Below the pieces are notes generated by a model. That model saw only the letters and a list, made by a program, of their open reading frames with translations, searched no databases and was not told where the DNA came from. The position numbers and the translations under genes were made by a program. Shown piece by piece: positions 26,101-37,202 of a stretch of 64,000 nt of DNA (positions are counted from its first letter, which is position 1; each line of letters begins with the position of its first letter). Origin of the DNA: Datnioides undecimradiatus (taxonomy: Eukaryota; Chordata; Actinopteri; Lobotiformes; Datnioididae); assembly GCA_008933995.1 (NCBI GenBank), contig WARS01000015.1, forward strand, positions 9,802,861-9,866,860, written 5' to 3'.

Positions 26101-29100
26101 TCTGATCCAAACAGCCGTCAAGTTACTCTGTTGTGGATTCCAGTAAGACTCTGACCTACTTGGTTTACTGTAGCAAAAACATGGGTAAATCCATGCTCTT
26201 TGTTTGGTAATTACGGTAATATCGTCCATCCTAATTTTTATGACCACTTTTGTTCACAGCGTGTTTCTGGCCTGGCAGCCACTGTGAACATCCAAGATTA
26301 CATGATCCAGTGGTCTCAGGACAGACAAAACTGGACCAAGTGGAAGGTCAGCGGACAAACCCAGGCAGAGGTCCCCATCGATTCAGGACAGTATTACTTC
26401 ACTGTCCAGGCTGTTCTCCACACTGGCTCCACCGTCCCTGCTCACATTACCATCCCACAGAAGGACAATGGAGGTAAGCAAGACAAGTGAGGTCAGCTGC
26501 AACTGAATTTTCCTCTGTGACAACAAGATTAGTATAAAGCTTACTGTCCTGTAGTTAAAATGTCTTCTATTTATTCTTCCTCCCATTAAGCTTGTGTGTA
26601 CATCACTCTATTGGCCGGATATCTTAAAGTGTAGACACTTTGGAGGGTTTTTGATACTTTCCTTGTTGCACGAATAGTCTGAAATGAGAGTCTCTTCCCA
26701 GAAATCCGCCCAGTAGAGAAGCGGTTGAGCAGCACAGCTGCTGGTTTTAATCTGTCTTGGGAAGAGCAGGACACTGCCACCTGTGGCTATACTGTGGAGT
26801 GGTGCATTCTGGGAAATGCAGTACAATGCATTCTGGGATGGATTAAGGTGCCAGAAGGGAACAACACATTGTCCCTACCTGAAAGTAAGTCTTTAAGTTG
26901 TTTTCCTTTTAGTACTTGCTCTATGTGTATTCTTTCAGTGTTTCCTATTCTGGCTTTCATTATTATCATTTTGCAGGAAAGTTCCAAGCAGGTTCTCGGT
27001 ATACATTTAATATCTACGAATGCACGGAAAACGGACACAGACTACTGGCGATACAGACTGGATACTCCAAGGAGCTTAGTGAGTGCTATTAGTGAATAAT
27101 GAGTCGTAGTACAGTGTGTGTACTTATGTATTTCTGTATATCTAACAACAAAATGTCTTTTAAGTTAATTCATGGATGGATTATTAGACATGGGCCCTTG
27201 GGCGCACACATATGAAAGGCCCCCCACCTTACCCATATAGGAGCACATCCAAACTGAAAGAGACATAGTGTCTATTTGTAATTGTTTTATGTCTCTTTGT
27301 GGTATCTTAGTGTCTCTATAGTCATTTTTATCTTTTTGTCTCTCTAGCTGCTTTGTGTCTTTTCATGATTTCTATGCATTTGTGGTCATTTTGTGTCTGT
27401 TTGTAGCTGTATAATTGACAATCGCTACAAAGCCCAGTACAGATATCTATCCATGGTTTACTTTGCCATTTGGTCTCACAGGCCCCAGCAGAGGGGCATA
27501 ACATATGTCTCAGCATTGGTGCCTCAGTAGAGAGGCAACGTAGTGACACACAGCAGAAGAGATGAGGTCTGGAGCACACAGTTGAAGATAAAACTTTTAA
27601 TAAGGTGTTGCAGCTGAGGTTTTGACACAGGATGTCCTCGTCAGAAGCTCTAACAATAACTTTCTCCAGATTTCATCTATAGATAAGACATCATCTTTCC
27701 TGTTTGTCAGATGTACTGACAGGAATAAGGGAACAGACCCAAGAACACAATGCAAGTTATATTTAGTGACTGACATCTGCAAGAAGGACACTGGGTTTAG
27801 TTTGGTAGAAAAAAATAACCATAAATGAAAAAAGACACACAGGCCACCAGCTTCAATCGAATCAGAAAGCCCCAGTAAATCAGTTTGGGGAGTAACCTTG
27901 TTGTTTGAAGTTTGTTTCTTTGATTCTAATTGATTCCTCCCCCTTCAAAACCACCTTCTTTCCCTCAGGATCTGTACAGTCCCCGAGACTGGTTGAACCA
28001 GCTCAGAGTACTTCCTCATCTGTGGCACTGCAGTGGCATTTCAATGAGAATGATCTGGCTCACCCGGCGTTCATCACTGGTTACCTGGTTACAGTGCAAG
28101 AAGTAGGATCTGACTCTTTGCAAGGTCAATTCCAATCTACTTCTTTGATTTGCAAAACATACAAATTTGTGAAAATTAAATAATTTATCTAGTTGTAAAT
28201 CTCAGAAAAACACTGATTTGAGTCACTCTTACATTACTTCAGACCCTTACTTAGTGGAAGATCCTCTGAGGAAGTCAGTGACCATAGAGGGTCTGCAGCA
28301 GAGCCAAGAGTACACTTTCTCTGTGAGCGCTCTCACTAAGGAGGGGCCTGGACAACCTGCCAGTATCACTGTCAGGACCAAAACTAACTGTGAGCTCCAT
28401 AAACTCCAATTCAACTGATGCAACTGACTTTATTAATTAATTAATTAAGCAAACTGTTCATCTTCTGTTTCCTCAATTAGACACTGCTCACTTGGCAAAG
28501 ATACTGACTCCCATCTTGTTGCTGCTCTGCTGCACCATTCTCCTGTGGCCTCGAAGAAAAACGTGAGTGACATCATCTTTAAATCTTCATTTAAAGACTC
28601 ATTCTTGCAGACGAAAGCATGGATCTTCTCTCCTCCATCTTCATTTTTTGCTCTGTTTTTTTTCTTCAGAATAAAGGGGATATTTGCTTATCCTGCTGGT
28701 ATGAACATCAAAACTCCAGATTTAGACAGCTTCCTGCAAGAGGTCTGGACCAAACAGTAAAAGAGTCAAATAATGCAAAGAGAAGAAACTGCTACTATGT
28801 GCTAAAAAGATACATACATTTAGTACAAAGAGGGTATGGAAACATTAATCTATACAAACAAACAACAAAGTGAATTTGATGAACTCTACAGCAACATTTG
28901 TTGTCCATACTTCAAAGTTTCTACATTTTGCATTTTTATTTAATTTCAGTTGCTGTTATAGTTCAACCATATATATATCACATACACAAACTGTACAACT
29001 AAAGGCAATTTAAGTACAATAACTGAATAAACTAGTAAGTGTTTTGCAAATTAATTCGTATATATATCGTCATAGAGAAACTCCTCAATTGGCTTTTAGA

Positions 29101-29699
29101 ATAACCTTAAATTTGTTGGAACAAAATTGTTTACAGAGAATTAAAGGCAAACTCAGTATTTGTCAGTCTGAATCTTACTCAGTTTTTTTTTTGTCATTAG
29201 GACAAGTAGTCATGATAACATTACTCACCTCTGTTGAACTAGATAGCAAAGTAGATCCACTTCTGGGCTGATTGATCTTTATTTTCTTCCCCTGCACACA
29301 TGTGTGCAGACTGGTGAGAGGCTGCAGTCTCAGAAGGTGGAGGATTGCATCAGCTGTGACATTGAGATCCTGAGTACCAGACCTCCTCTGAATGAGACAA
29401 TCACACTGGGTGATCCTGAACTGCTCATCGCACTGTCATCTCCTGGTTCCCAGCCCTCTCCTTCAACCTTGTCCCTCTCCTGCATGCTGCTCCAAGCAGA
29501 CGACTGTCCACAGTCTGCCACAGAGCTCGGGGACACACCGGCCTCTCACCAAATGATGTGCACAACAAACATGACTTATTTTTACACCACACAGGAGGAT
29601 TTGTACAAAGAACAAGAAGTCCTGTTCAGTGAACCCTCCGAGAGCCAGCAGGAATCATGCAGTGCTGTATATGGTTATATTTCCAACGACACTTTGTAA
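23168..29699 (+). CDS. osmr: gp130-family cytokine receptor, OSMR/LIFR type, 17 exons
   Basis: A single-pass class I cytokine receptor that would pair with gp130 and signal through JAK/STAT. Exons: 23168-23255, 23333-23487, 23657-23810, 24149-24421, 24718-24844, 25230-25378, 25563-25693, 25790-25931, 26057-26142, 26260-26473, 26702-26884, 26977-27078, 27969-28124, 28243-28389, 28481-28562, 28670-28742, 29310-29699; 883 aa. Layout: signal peptide (1 to about 27), one FNIII with PLECADHSVRI and degenerate WSNWT (to 132), Ig-like (133-223), two-FNIII cytokine module ending WGKWT (224-406), three FNIII (407-702), TM (about 708-724), tail of about 158 aa. Starting with only half a cytokine module is OSMR-like. 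LIFR has a full one, though TCGYTVEWC also resembles LIFR. Family is secure; OSMR versus a fish LIFR paralogue is not settled. Confidence 0.9.
27190..27660. repeat. degenerate short-unit repeat block plus interspersed-repeat-like tail
   Basis: The long receptor intron (27079-27968) holds about 180 bases (27240-27420) of imperfect repeats of a unit near 20 bases built on TTTTGTGTCTCTTTGTGGTC. They are flanked by C-rich DNA (GGCCCCCCACC) and a segment about 27560-27660 that looks like a dispersed fish repeat. I cannot assign a named family. Confidence 0.45.
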
Positions 29700-31805
29700 G
29701 TATAAAGACCAACAAACATTGAGGTCAGATGTTTCCCATGTCTCCATTGTGAGATACTATAAACAGATGTTCATTAGACATCATATGAATCTGCAGCTCA
29801 CATCTGACAGCTCTGACACATTTTAATGTACCATAGGCATGGAGGTAAATGTGGCTTGCAGAGTTTACAACAACCCTATGTGTGCAGAGCAGAAAACACA
29901 GCAGGTAAGGTATTTAGGGTTTTCCTGGCAACTCTTCGCTGTTATGAGTCAAAGTATAAACTATCACACAAGAGGAACTCAGTGAAAACTGGGAGCCACA
30001 GATGTTAACTACATTATCTATGTGATGCAATAGATAGTGCTGAGGTGGCAGGTGATGTGCTTCTATTTTTTACTTTTAATTGTACATTATTTGTATGGTT
30101 TTATCAAGATATTTCTGAAAATCAACAGGTAGTGGGAGGTTACATGATAATAAAAAGTCATAGTGACAGAATAATGAAATGGGGATGTGGTCAGTATTTC
30201 TTTGCAATCTTGAATTCAGTTGTCTGCAGTTCCTCCATCAGTGACATGCAAGAAGTGTGTTGTTACTGTCTGACTCAAATATCAGTACATACAATTGTTG
30301 AAATTCCATCTTACTCTGCGTCATTTCAAAGGCACCTGGAGAAGTGTGAGCCAGGTGTGTAACTGTTTTTGCAAGTTCAGCTTCATCAAGAAACGCACAG
30401 AACCGGTTTACTAGGCTGGGCTTTGTAGCAAAATCTGAGTTACTGGGTCTGTTATCCAAGTATAACACAGCTGTGCGTGAGTCTCATCTCAGCCTCATTC
30501 TAATCTAAGTGACAATAAAATATTGCACTGATCAGCCCTGATTTTGACACACTTTTCCATCTGTTGCACAGTTAATGTCACAACAAACTTATAGGTTGAG
30601 GACAGTTTGTGCATGTTTTCTATTGCATGATTTACTATTGCATGATTTACTGATACAGGTTCTAGTGTGTGAAAATGCCCCATGTCTCTTTCAATATTCT
30701 TGAGATTAATAAGACTTGCTTTTCTTATTTTAACAACTACTGTTCAATGAGAAGAACAGGAAAAACAAGTACAAAACAGGATTTGGATATGTATAATGGT
30801 TAGTCATCCTCATGCGATATTTTCTTTAGCTGATCACAACGTTTACGTAGAGCGTATTTCTCAAGGCTCACATAGCCCCCTGCACATTAATGTACTGTCT
30901 CTATATTACTGTTTGTCAATGCAGTCTACAGTGTGGGTGCTTGGGAATCCTATTTTGTGCTGGTGTTATATCTAGTTTGAGACTTTTACGTTCTTCTGGA
31001 CAACTAAATTTACCTATCTCAGATAATAAAGTGTACCTTAACCATGACAAGTCAGTTTATTATAAAGATTATCAAAGGTCATACAGCAGTTACAATGTCC
31101 TGAGTAAAGTGAATAAACCATGACAATTTCAAAGACAACAGGTTACAAATACAAAACACAATAAAGAGCTATTTATAGATTTCCCAGGAAATTTTGTCTA
31201 AAGACTAAAATAGAAGTGATTGTCCTGAACAGTCTAGCAGCGTCAGGTGTTTACCCAAAAAGTCTGTGAATAATGAGGACAGATATAAAATCTATTCAAA
31301 CTGAACTTACTGATGCCATTATGTCATTTCAAAAACATTATATGTCAAAATAGAGGACATGTTTAGAAGGCAACGGTTCATCTGTTGCACGTATAAAACA
31401 TACAAAAAAACATGCAAAATTGAGCTAGACTAAATATTACGCAATCTCTCCCTCAGACACACATACACACAGCTTATTGGTCACTGGAGCGAGCTGTGGC
31501 CGGAGCCGCCTCGTCCCTCAGTAGTACAGAGTTCACAAGAAAAAAAAAAGAAAAAAGAAAAAGCAGCAAAATCTGATCTGCCAAAAAAGTGTTTCAAATG
31601 AACATGGAGCTTTGAGTCAACAGGCCACCAGCAGACAGGAGACGCTTTCACTCAGTTGAGTCAGTTTTTGATCTTTGGATCCATTAAGAGGCTCTTCTTC
31701 AGGGGCATATTGTCTCTCTGGTACTTTTCTCTCACTGGGAGCAAAGTCTGCTCTCAGATTTGCACCATTAAGATCCAAAATGACCTGCTGAACAGGAGCC
31801 AGTCT
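29700..31805. other. convergent 3' UTR region between cytokine receptor (+) and small membrane protein gene (-)
   Basis: AT-rich, with no exon I can support. It should contain the 3' UTRs of the two convergent genes. Candidate signals are AATAAA at 30514 on plus and TTTATT (AATAAA on minus) at 31056-31061. A poly-A/AAAAGAAAAAAG stretch lies near 31540-31565. Confidence 0.6.
30514..30519 (+). promoter_or_regulatory. candidate polyadenylation signal for the cytokine receptor gene
   Basis: This is the first AATAAA on the plus strand after the receptor stop codon. It would give a 3' UTR of about 0.8 kb. Another plus-strand AATAAA occurs near 31024, so the true end is uncertain. Confidence 0.5.
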
Positions 31806-34641
31806 TTACACAGAAGTCCTCTGTTGTACTCTCACTCTCACCTTGCTGTGCTTACTGAAAATAAAAAACAAAAATGAGTGTGTTTACAATGACGGTTGCA
31901 ATAAATATACACACAAAACCATTTTAGGTTCAGACATGTGACACTTGAAGGCAGGCGAAGCAATGGCAGTTTGCAAGATCGCTGTGTCAACAAAATCTAA
32001 CTGAAGCTCCAGCAAGTTAGGGCTTGCATCTGTTCTTTACCGTTGTGGTGGTGACACCATGCACTTCCAGAGGACAGCGTAGAGAGCAAGTAAAAAGGCA
32101 ATGAACACTGTGGCCGCAACAGCACCTAAAAGCATATGTACTTATTTACATGTGAAAACACAACAACACATTTGCTCATATATGAGGACACGTGCGCGCA
32201 CAAAGTGCAGCATGATTCACAGAATGTTGTGCAGTATCTTTTGCAGGCACTATTGCAGAAATCATTACCTTTGACAAAAACAAACAAAAATCCTATTTGT
32301 TAGTGTGTATGCCCAATTGGAATCTCTCTTCATTGTTTGGGAATGTCTCCCTCACTGAGAAAGGCTGTATTTGTAAATGTCATCTTCTAGAGAGCTCTGC
32401 AGACTGACATCCTGCATTTATAATACTACCCAGCACTGCTGAGCCCTGAGGCATTTTGCTGACCTTCCAAGATGTCTAGTCTGGGTCTATTGGACTGACA
32501 CTTGACAAAGACAAAACTTTCATACACCATTTCCATCTCTAACAGACACTAAGGTCAAGGAAGTGCACAGTGATTCTGTTCTATGATCCTAATAAAGTCC
32601 TTCAAACATGGAGGCATTGAGGCACCATTTTTAGGTATGAAATGAAATGCTGCCTCTTGTTCAGTCACACATCTGCATACTCTGACAGTGAGACACCTCC
32701 TATATGTTTTTAAATGTGCACATGGTAGTCTTCACCTACCCCAAAGCAAAACAGAGGCTGGGAAACACATGGGGTCACCAAAGTGCAAAAGTTCTCCGGT
32801 GCAAGGTTCAGATGATAAGCAGGAAGCAGAGCTTGGAGGTCTCCAAAACACTGCGCACATGTGTTACATTTCTGAGTACGTATGGCAGAAAAGACGAGTC
32901 TCAAAACTGAGTAGTTCTGGAAAATCTCAGTTTCTGGTGAAAACAACCCTAGGCAATTTGATTAAACTGGCAAGAGGCCCATTGCCTTACTTTCATACTC
33001 AAAAAAGAACTGCCGATGAAACATTTCTGTTTTTGAAGCTTGCCCGGCTGCTGGTGGTGTAACTTGATTTCCCTTTACATGTGTATGTCTTGACTCTCAG
33101 AGTGAAACAGGTCAGGCTTTGTTGGCTCAGGGTGATACATTTCTGAAACAGGTCTTACAGGGTCTGTCGGGACATTGGATTGTGGTCACCAGGGACTTAC
33201 CAGGGATGATGCCACTGCTCTTGGTTAAAGAGTCCTCTGTTTGAGAAGGATGAGTGGCAGCTGCAGCTGAACCTTCGGGGGGGATAAACAGAAATACTGG
33301 ACAACAATGCTAATGAAAAAGGACTGTGAGTGTAGGTGATACATTTACCTGTGTGACTGATTCACTAATGCGACAACATGGTATTGCAAAGTAATGTAAA
33401 AACATCCACACAAGTCTAAAAAGTAATAATCTAGTAGTGGAATGGCTCATTATGCAGGTCAGTAAAGAGTACATGATTCTGAATTATAACTCAGTACAAA
33501 ACACTTCCTTCTCATTAAAACAAGTTTAGTATACTTTATCATATGTATTCTCAGTGTAGCTGTAACATTCATGTCATACCTATTCCTTCAGGTACAGCCA
33601 CTAGTTTAGACTGTGACCACTGGATGGCAGCTTCATTGTTTCATGCTGTCATTACCATGATTTTCCATCAGAGTTTGCATCTTTGTGACCAGTGTACCCT
33701 CATTTTGCTTTCTGTCATGTGTTGCTCAGAAATAAAAAGCAGTTTTGACTGACAGTCAAAACATGAAGTGGATTCCCCTGCCAATGTGGTTCTTTCAGTT
33801 TGATACTGAAATTAGTTTACATACCACTGGATCATTTGTGGCACTGTGTGGCGGACATGTTTTACAAGAATTTAAAACTGCAAGATACCATACATAGTGA
33901 CCCAGATAAACTGTTTGCACCTCCCTTGTGAGCTTTTACAACAGAAAAGTCAAGTTTAAGCTCACCATTCCTCTGTTGAACTGTGTGTAAAAGCTGCCTT
34001 GAAAGAAGATCTGAGTCAACCATCTGAAAGTACAGCAAACAGTCGTGTTTGAACATAAAAACGTAGAGCAGGAGGCTGACAGGACATGACACATTACCAC
34101 CGCAGCTCGGATAATTGTCTAATGCGGGTTAAAAACGGCCACTTGGTACATTCTTAGCAGTTTGGGACACAGATAGAAGTTAGAGAAAGAAACAAGGTGC
34201 ATGATTGACCTGCAACAAGTCGTGCTGCTTGCAGCAGAACGGGTAAACTTTCTGCAGGAAATTCGCAGCGCGTCGAGCAACGACGAGTGCAAAGATAAGA
34301 AAAACATGCAAGATAAGAATATACAAGCAACCCACATATTTCCAAAACACTTCGAGACAACACTTCCTGTAGCAGGCTGATAAAAACAGGTTCTGGTCCA
34401 GGTTTAACCCTTAATGAACAGCTCTTCATAATGGGCTTGTAAACAACTAAATCAGCTCTACGGAGTCTCGTAAAGTCTGCCTGAATCCCGTGAGCCCCTC
34501 TGTCTTGGGTCAACAGACTTGTTTTTGGTACATTTCGGTAGAGAAAGAGCGTGAAACCCATTCGTGCTTCTTACCTTCGAGCTGTTCCCGTCGCTGTTGA
34601 CAGCCCTGCTCTTGTTTTTCACCTCCGTCCACATTTGTCAT
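31806..34641 (-). CDS. small single-pass membrane protein, 90 aa, 4 exons, not recognised
   Basis: Exons on the minus strand: 34575-34641, 33201-33272, 32041-32125, 31806-31854. Phases agree throughout, for 273 nt. The N terminus (MTNVDGGEKQEQGCQQRR) and a Ser/Thr/Ala-rich linker lead to one clear membrane helix, GAVAATVFIAFLLALYAVLW, followed by KCMV and a strongly basic tail with KHSKVRVRVQQR. The positive-inside rule puts the C terminus in the cytosol. There is no cleavable signal peptide, so type III or tail-proximal insertion is likely. I do not recognise the family. It resembles SMIM-type small integral membrane proteins in size and layout only. It is convergent with the cytokine receptor gene and in tandem with ykt6 upstream. 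Confidence 0.75.
33966..34023 (-). other. 58-nt alternative exon of the small membrane protein gene
   Basis: On the minus strand, TTTCAG precedes ATGGTTGACTC and the segment ends at a good donor (AATG then GTGAGC). If spliced after exon 1 it gives an immediate stop (codons GAT GGT TGA). If used as a first exon, its own ATG reads MVDSDLLSRQLLHTVQQRN and joins exon 2 in frame. It may be a poison exon or supply an alternative N terminus. Confidence 0.5.
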
Positions 34642-35300
34642 GCTCTACGGTCAGCCTTCATCCGCTCATGCTGTTTCGCTTCTCACCTCAACAGTGCGTG
34701 AAGACGCGCCTCCAATGATGCATTTGCGTGCTCCTTGTGAACTCGTACATTAGAGCGCCACGGGCAACAATGTTGAATAACATGTTTCAAATGGAAGTCG
34801 GACAGTAAAATACTAACGAAAGGTTTGAAAGTTATAAATATATTTTGTATTTTTATCAGTTTTAAGCAGATTTAAAACGACAAAATCTTTACGTTTACAC
34901 ATGGGTGTACGTTTTCCTTTTCGTAACCACTCCGTTTATGATCATTTGGAAGTATTTTCACACAAGTAGTCGCCAGTCTTACGTCGATTAGCCAACATTT
35001 CCTACACTACCTGAAATATGCATCGGTTTCTCGGCTGACCGTCTTACGGAAGGGCAGAGAGGAGAGGCCACACTGTTTGCCGATTAAAGGATACTAAAGA
35101 CAGGACTGTTGACTTTCCGACAGCAGACGTTTACTCACGTTGTTTTACAGGCCACCTTACTGCCACCTTGGAAAAATAAAGTTTCTACTTGAATGCCTGA
35201 AAATACCACCAGCAGACCAGAGTCCATTTTTGTGTTTACCTAGGCAAGATTACATGTCCTGTGAACAATCAAAACCAAAAACAGAATGTTAGTACAGACA
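34642..35300. other. 5' flank of the small membrane protein gene
   Basis: The region immediately right of the start codon (minus strand upstream) is GC-richer and CpG-containing to about 34740, as expected for 5' UTR and promoter, then AT-rich. No TATA box and no other exon are evident. The ykt6 polyadenylation signal lies just beyond, near 35310. Confidence 0.45.
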
Positions 35301-37202
35301 GTTGAGCAGTTTATTATCTGAAGTGTTTGTTTTGGATTTGCAAACCACATCTTGATCAAAACGTTTAATGCAGACTGTTTAACACACTGGTCAGTATGGT
35401 GTGACCTGCAAATAGCTACAGCATAACTCCATAGATCTGACAGATTTTCAAATTCAGCAACATTAATTGAAAAATTTAAGAAAGAAATCAAACAGATATG
35501 TCAGAAACAACCCTGGATACACTTCACATGGGAATTTGTAATAAGAATAGGATATACAAAGGTCAATTTAGTGTCCATCAGGAGAAATAGTTCCAATTAT
35601 TCTCTCGACTTTGAAGAGAGACATACACCTACAGTCCGCAGAGATATTGCACAAAAGTTTACACTGTAAAAGCAGAAAGAGCAATTCAGACACAAACACA
35701 CACAACGCTCCTCACACACAGGCACTCAACGCCTTTGTAGCCTGCAAACGTTGTATATCAGCAAATCATACACTCATACAGCAGAAAGCGAGCAGAGAAA
35801 CATCTAAAATACACCAAAGGCATCTCTTCATATTAAACTGATCAGCAATTCCTGAAGCAGGAAATTATTACCCAGTCAGACCTAAATGCAGAGCAAATAG
35901 TGCTGACAGTAAAAAAAAAAAAAAAAAAAAGAGAGAGAGAAGTCAGCCATGGAGTGTCTTAAAATAAGACTGGGATGTGAAATCACTCAGTTGAGAATAT
36001 CACACAACATACATTTGCTCTCTTTTCAAATATTACTTCTATTTTAGGTAGAAACTTGAGGCCACAGAGTGCAACAGCACCTGAAGATTTCCAGAATCAC
36101 CGCAGTCGCAATAAACAACGGTGAAATATCAGTGATCCCAGGTTTGAGAGGTACAGACGGGCCCCTGCACTGCTGAGGTCCCGATGGACTCTAAAAACCT
36201 GCTGAAGTGTCATGCGTGTTGGCTATCAGAGTGAGGAGAATGGCTACAGTACACAAAGTAAAACGAGAACCCTTCTCTGAGACAACAGAACATCTAAACA
36301 GGACAGGGGTGGTGTGGATGTTACATGTTAACCGCACTGCAATAAGGGTGTGTCTATAAAGAAACACCTCTCTACACTTTATATCTACTCTCCCACTTCC
36401 CCTCAGCTTTAAGAAGCATCACCACTCAAAAACACACTTACCCAAAGCAGGAATGTTTCATATTTCATTTAACACTACAAGAAAAAGCAAAGAAGTGCTG
36501 TAACTTAATCCACTCTGGCAAACGCGTTTCAAGATCACTGTAAAACCTGGTGAGATTTTGACATCACACGACCGAGCAGACCCTTGCTATCTTGGTTCAC
36601 ATTAGTATTTAGTTTAACCTCGATGCTGATTCTCATTGGAATATTAAAGTAAATAAACAGGGCCATCTGGTGGGCAAAACAGGTTACTACTGCATGAAAA
36701 GCAGAAGCGTTAACCGAAACAATGATGGTTTTCATGGAGATAAGACTGCAAGATTGTCAGCGTGGCCTTGAAGCAGAAGCACAACTGTGGTTAATACTCT
36801 GAAATCAAACTTAAGATTTGACTGAATCTGAATAACATTAAATGGTTTGACGATGTTTCAACGATACATCACCAATACACAACGTCACACACACTATTAT
36901 GTCCGCAGCTGGTATTGAAACACCACACAGATGTTTACCCTTTGAAAGGTTAAAAATAATTCAAATGTTACTTCTTCCCCTGACCAAACCCCATCGCTCC
37001 TTCAGCCCCCATCAGCCACTATCCAGAGACATTACACTTCCACTGGCCACCACCTTCCACCCTTTCTTGCTATTATCCTGGCGCCCCATCCTAGGTTAGA
37101 CAGTGTCTGTTCTGTCGAGAGCTGGTGGCAGGTGCATGATGGGAGTTGTAGGAAAAGCAGAAAGGCAGAGAGAGGCATGTCCACAAGGACTAGGCCGAGG
37201 CA
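35290..37202 (-). other. ykt6: ykt6 3' untranslated region (inferred)
   Basis: The 1.9 kb after the ykt6 stop holds no supported exon on either strand. It includes an A20 run followed by GA repeats at 35911-35941, and CA-rich patches. Assignment as 3' UTR rests on the absence of other genes and the hexamer at 35310. Confidence 0.5.
35310..35315 (-). promoter_or_regulatory. ykt6: candidate ykt6 polyadenylation signal
   Basis: TTTATT on the plus strand reads AATAAA on minus. It would give ykt6 a 3' UTR of about 1.9 kb (35290-37202). No other gene is readable in that stretch. Confidence 0.5.

Noticed and set aside
29838-29905. Possible small exon after the receptor stop, ending at GTAAGG
   Set aside because: No family similarity, it follows the stop codon, and it is best explained as 3' UTR.
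32688-33062. 124-codon open frame on plus
   Set aside because: Antisense intronic region of the small membrane protein gene, with no domain, biased composition or splice context.
34154-34561. 135-codon open frame on minus directly after exon 1 of the small membrane protein
   Set aside because: It begins inside the intron just after a strong donor, and its sequence shows no helix or motif. It is intronic read-through.
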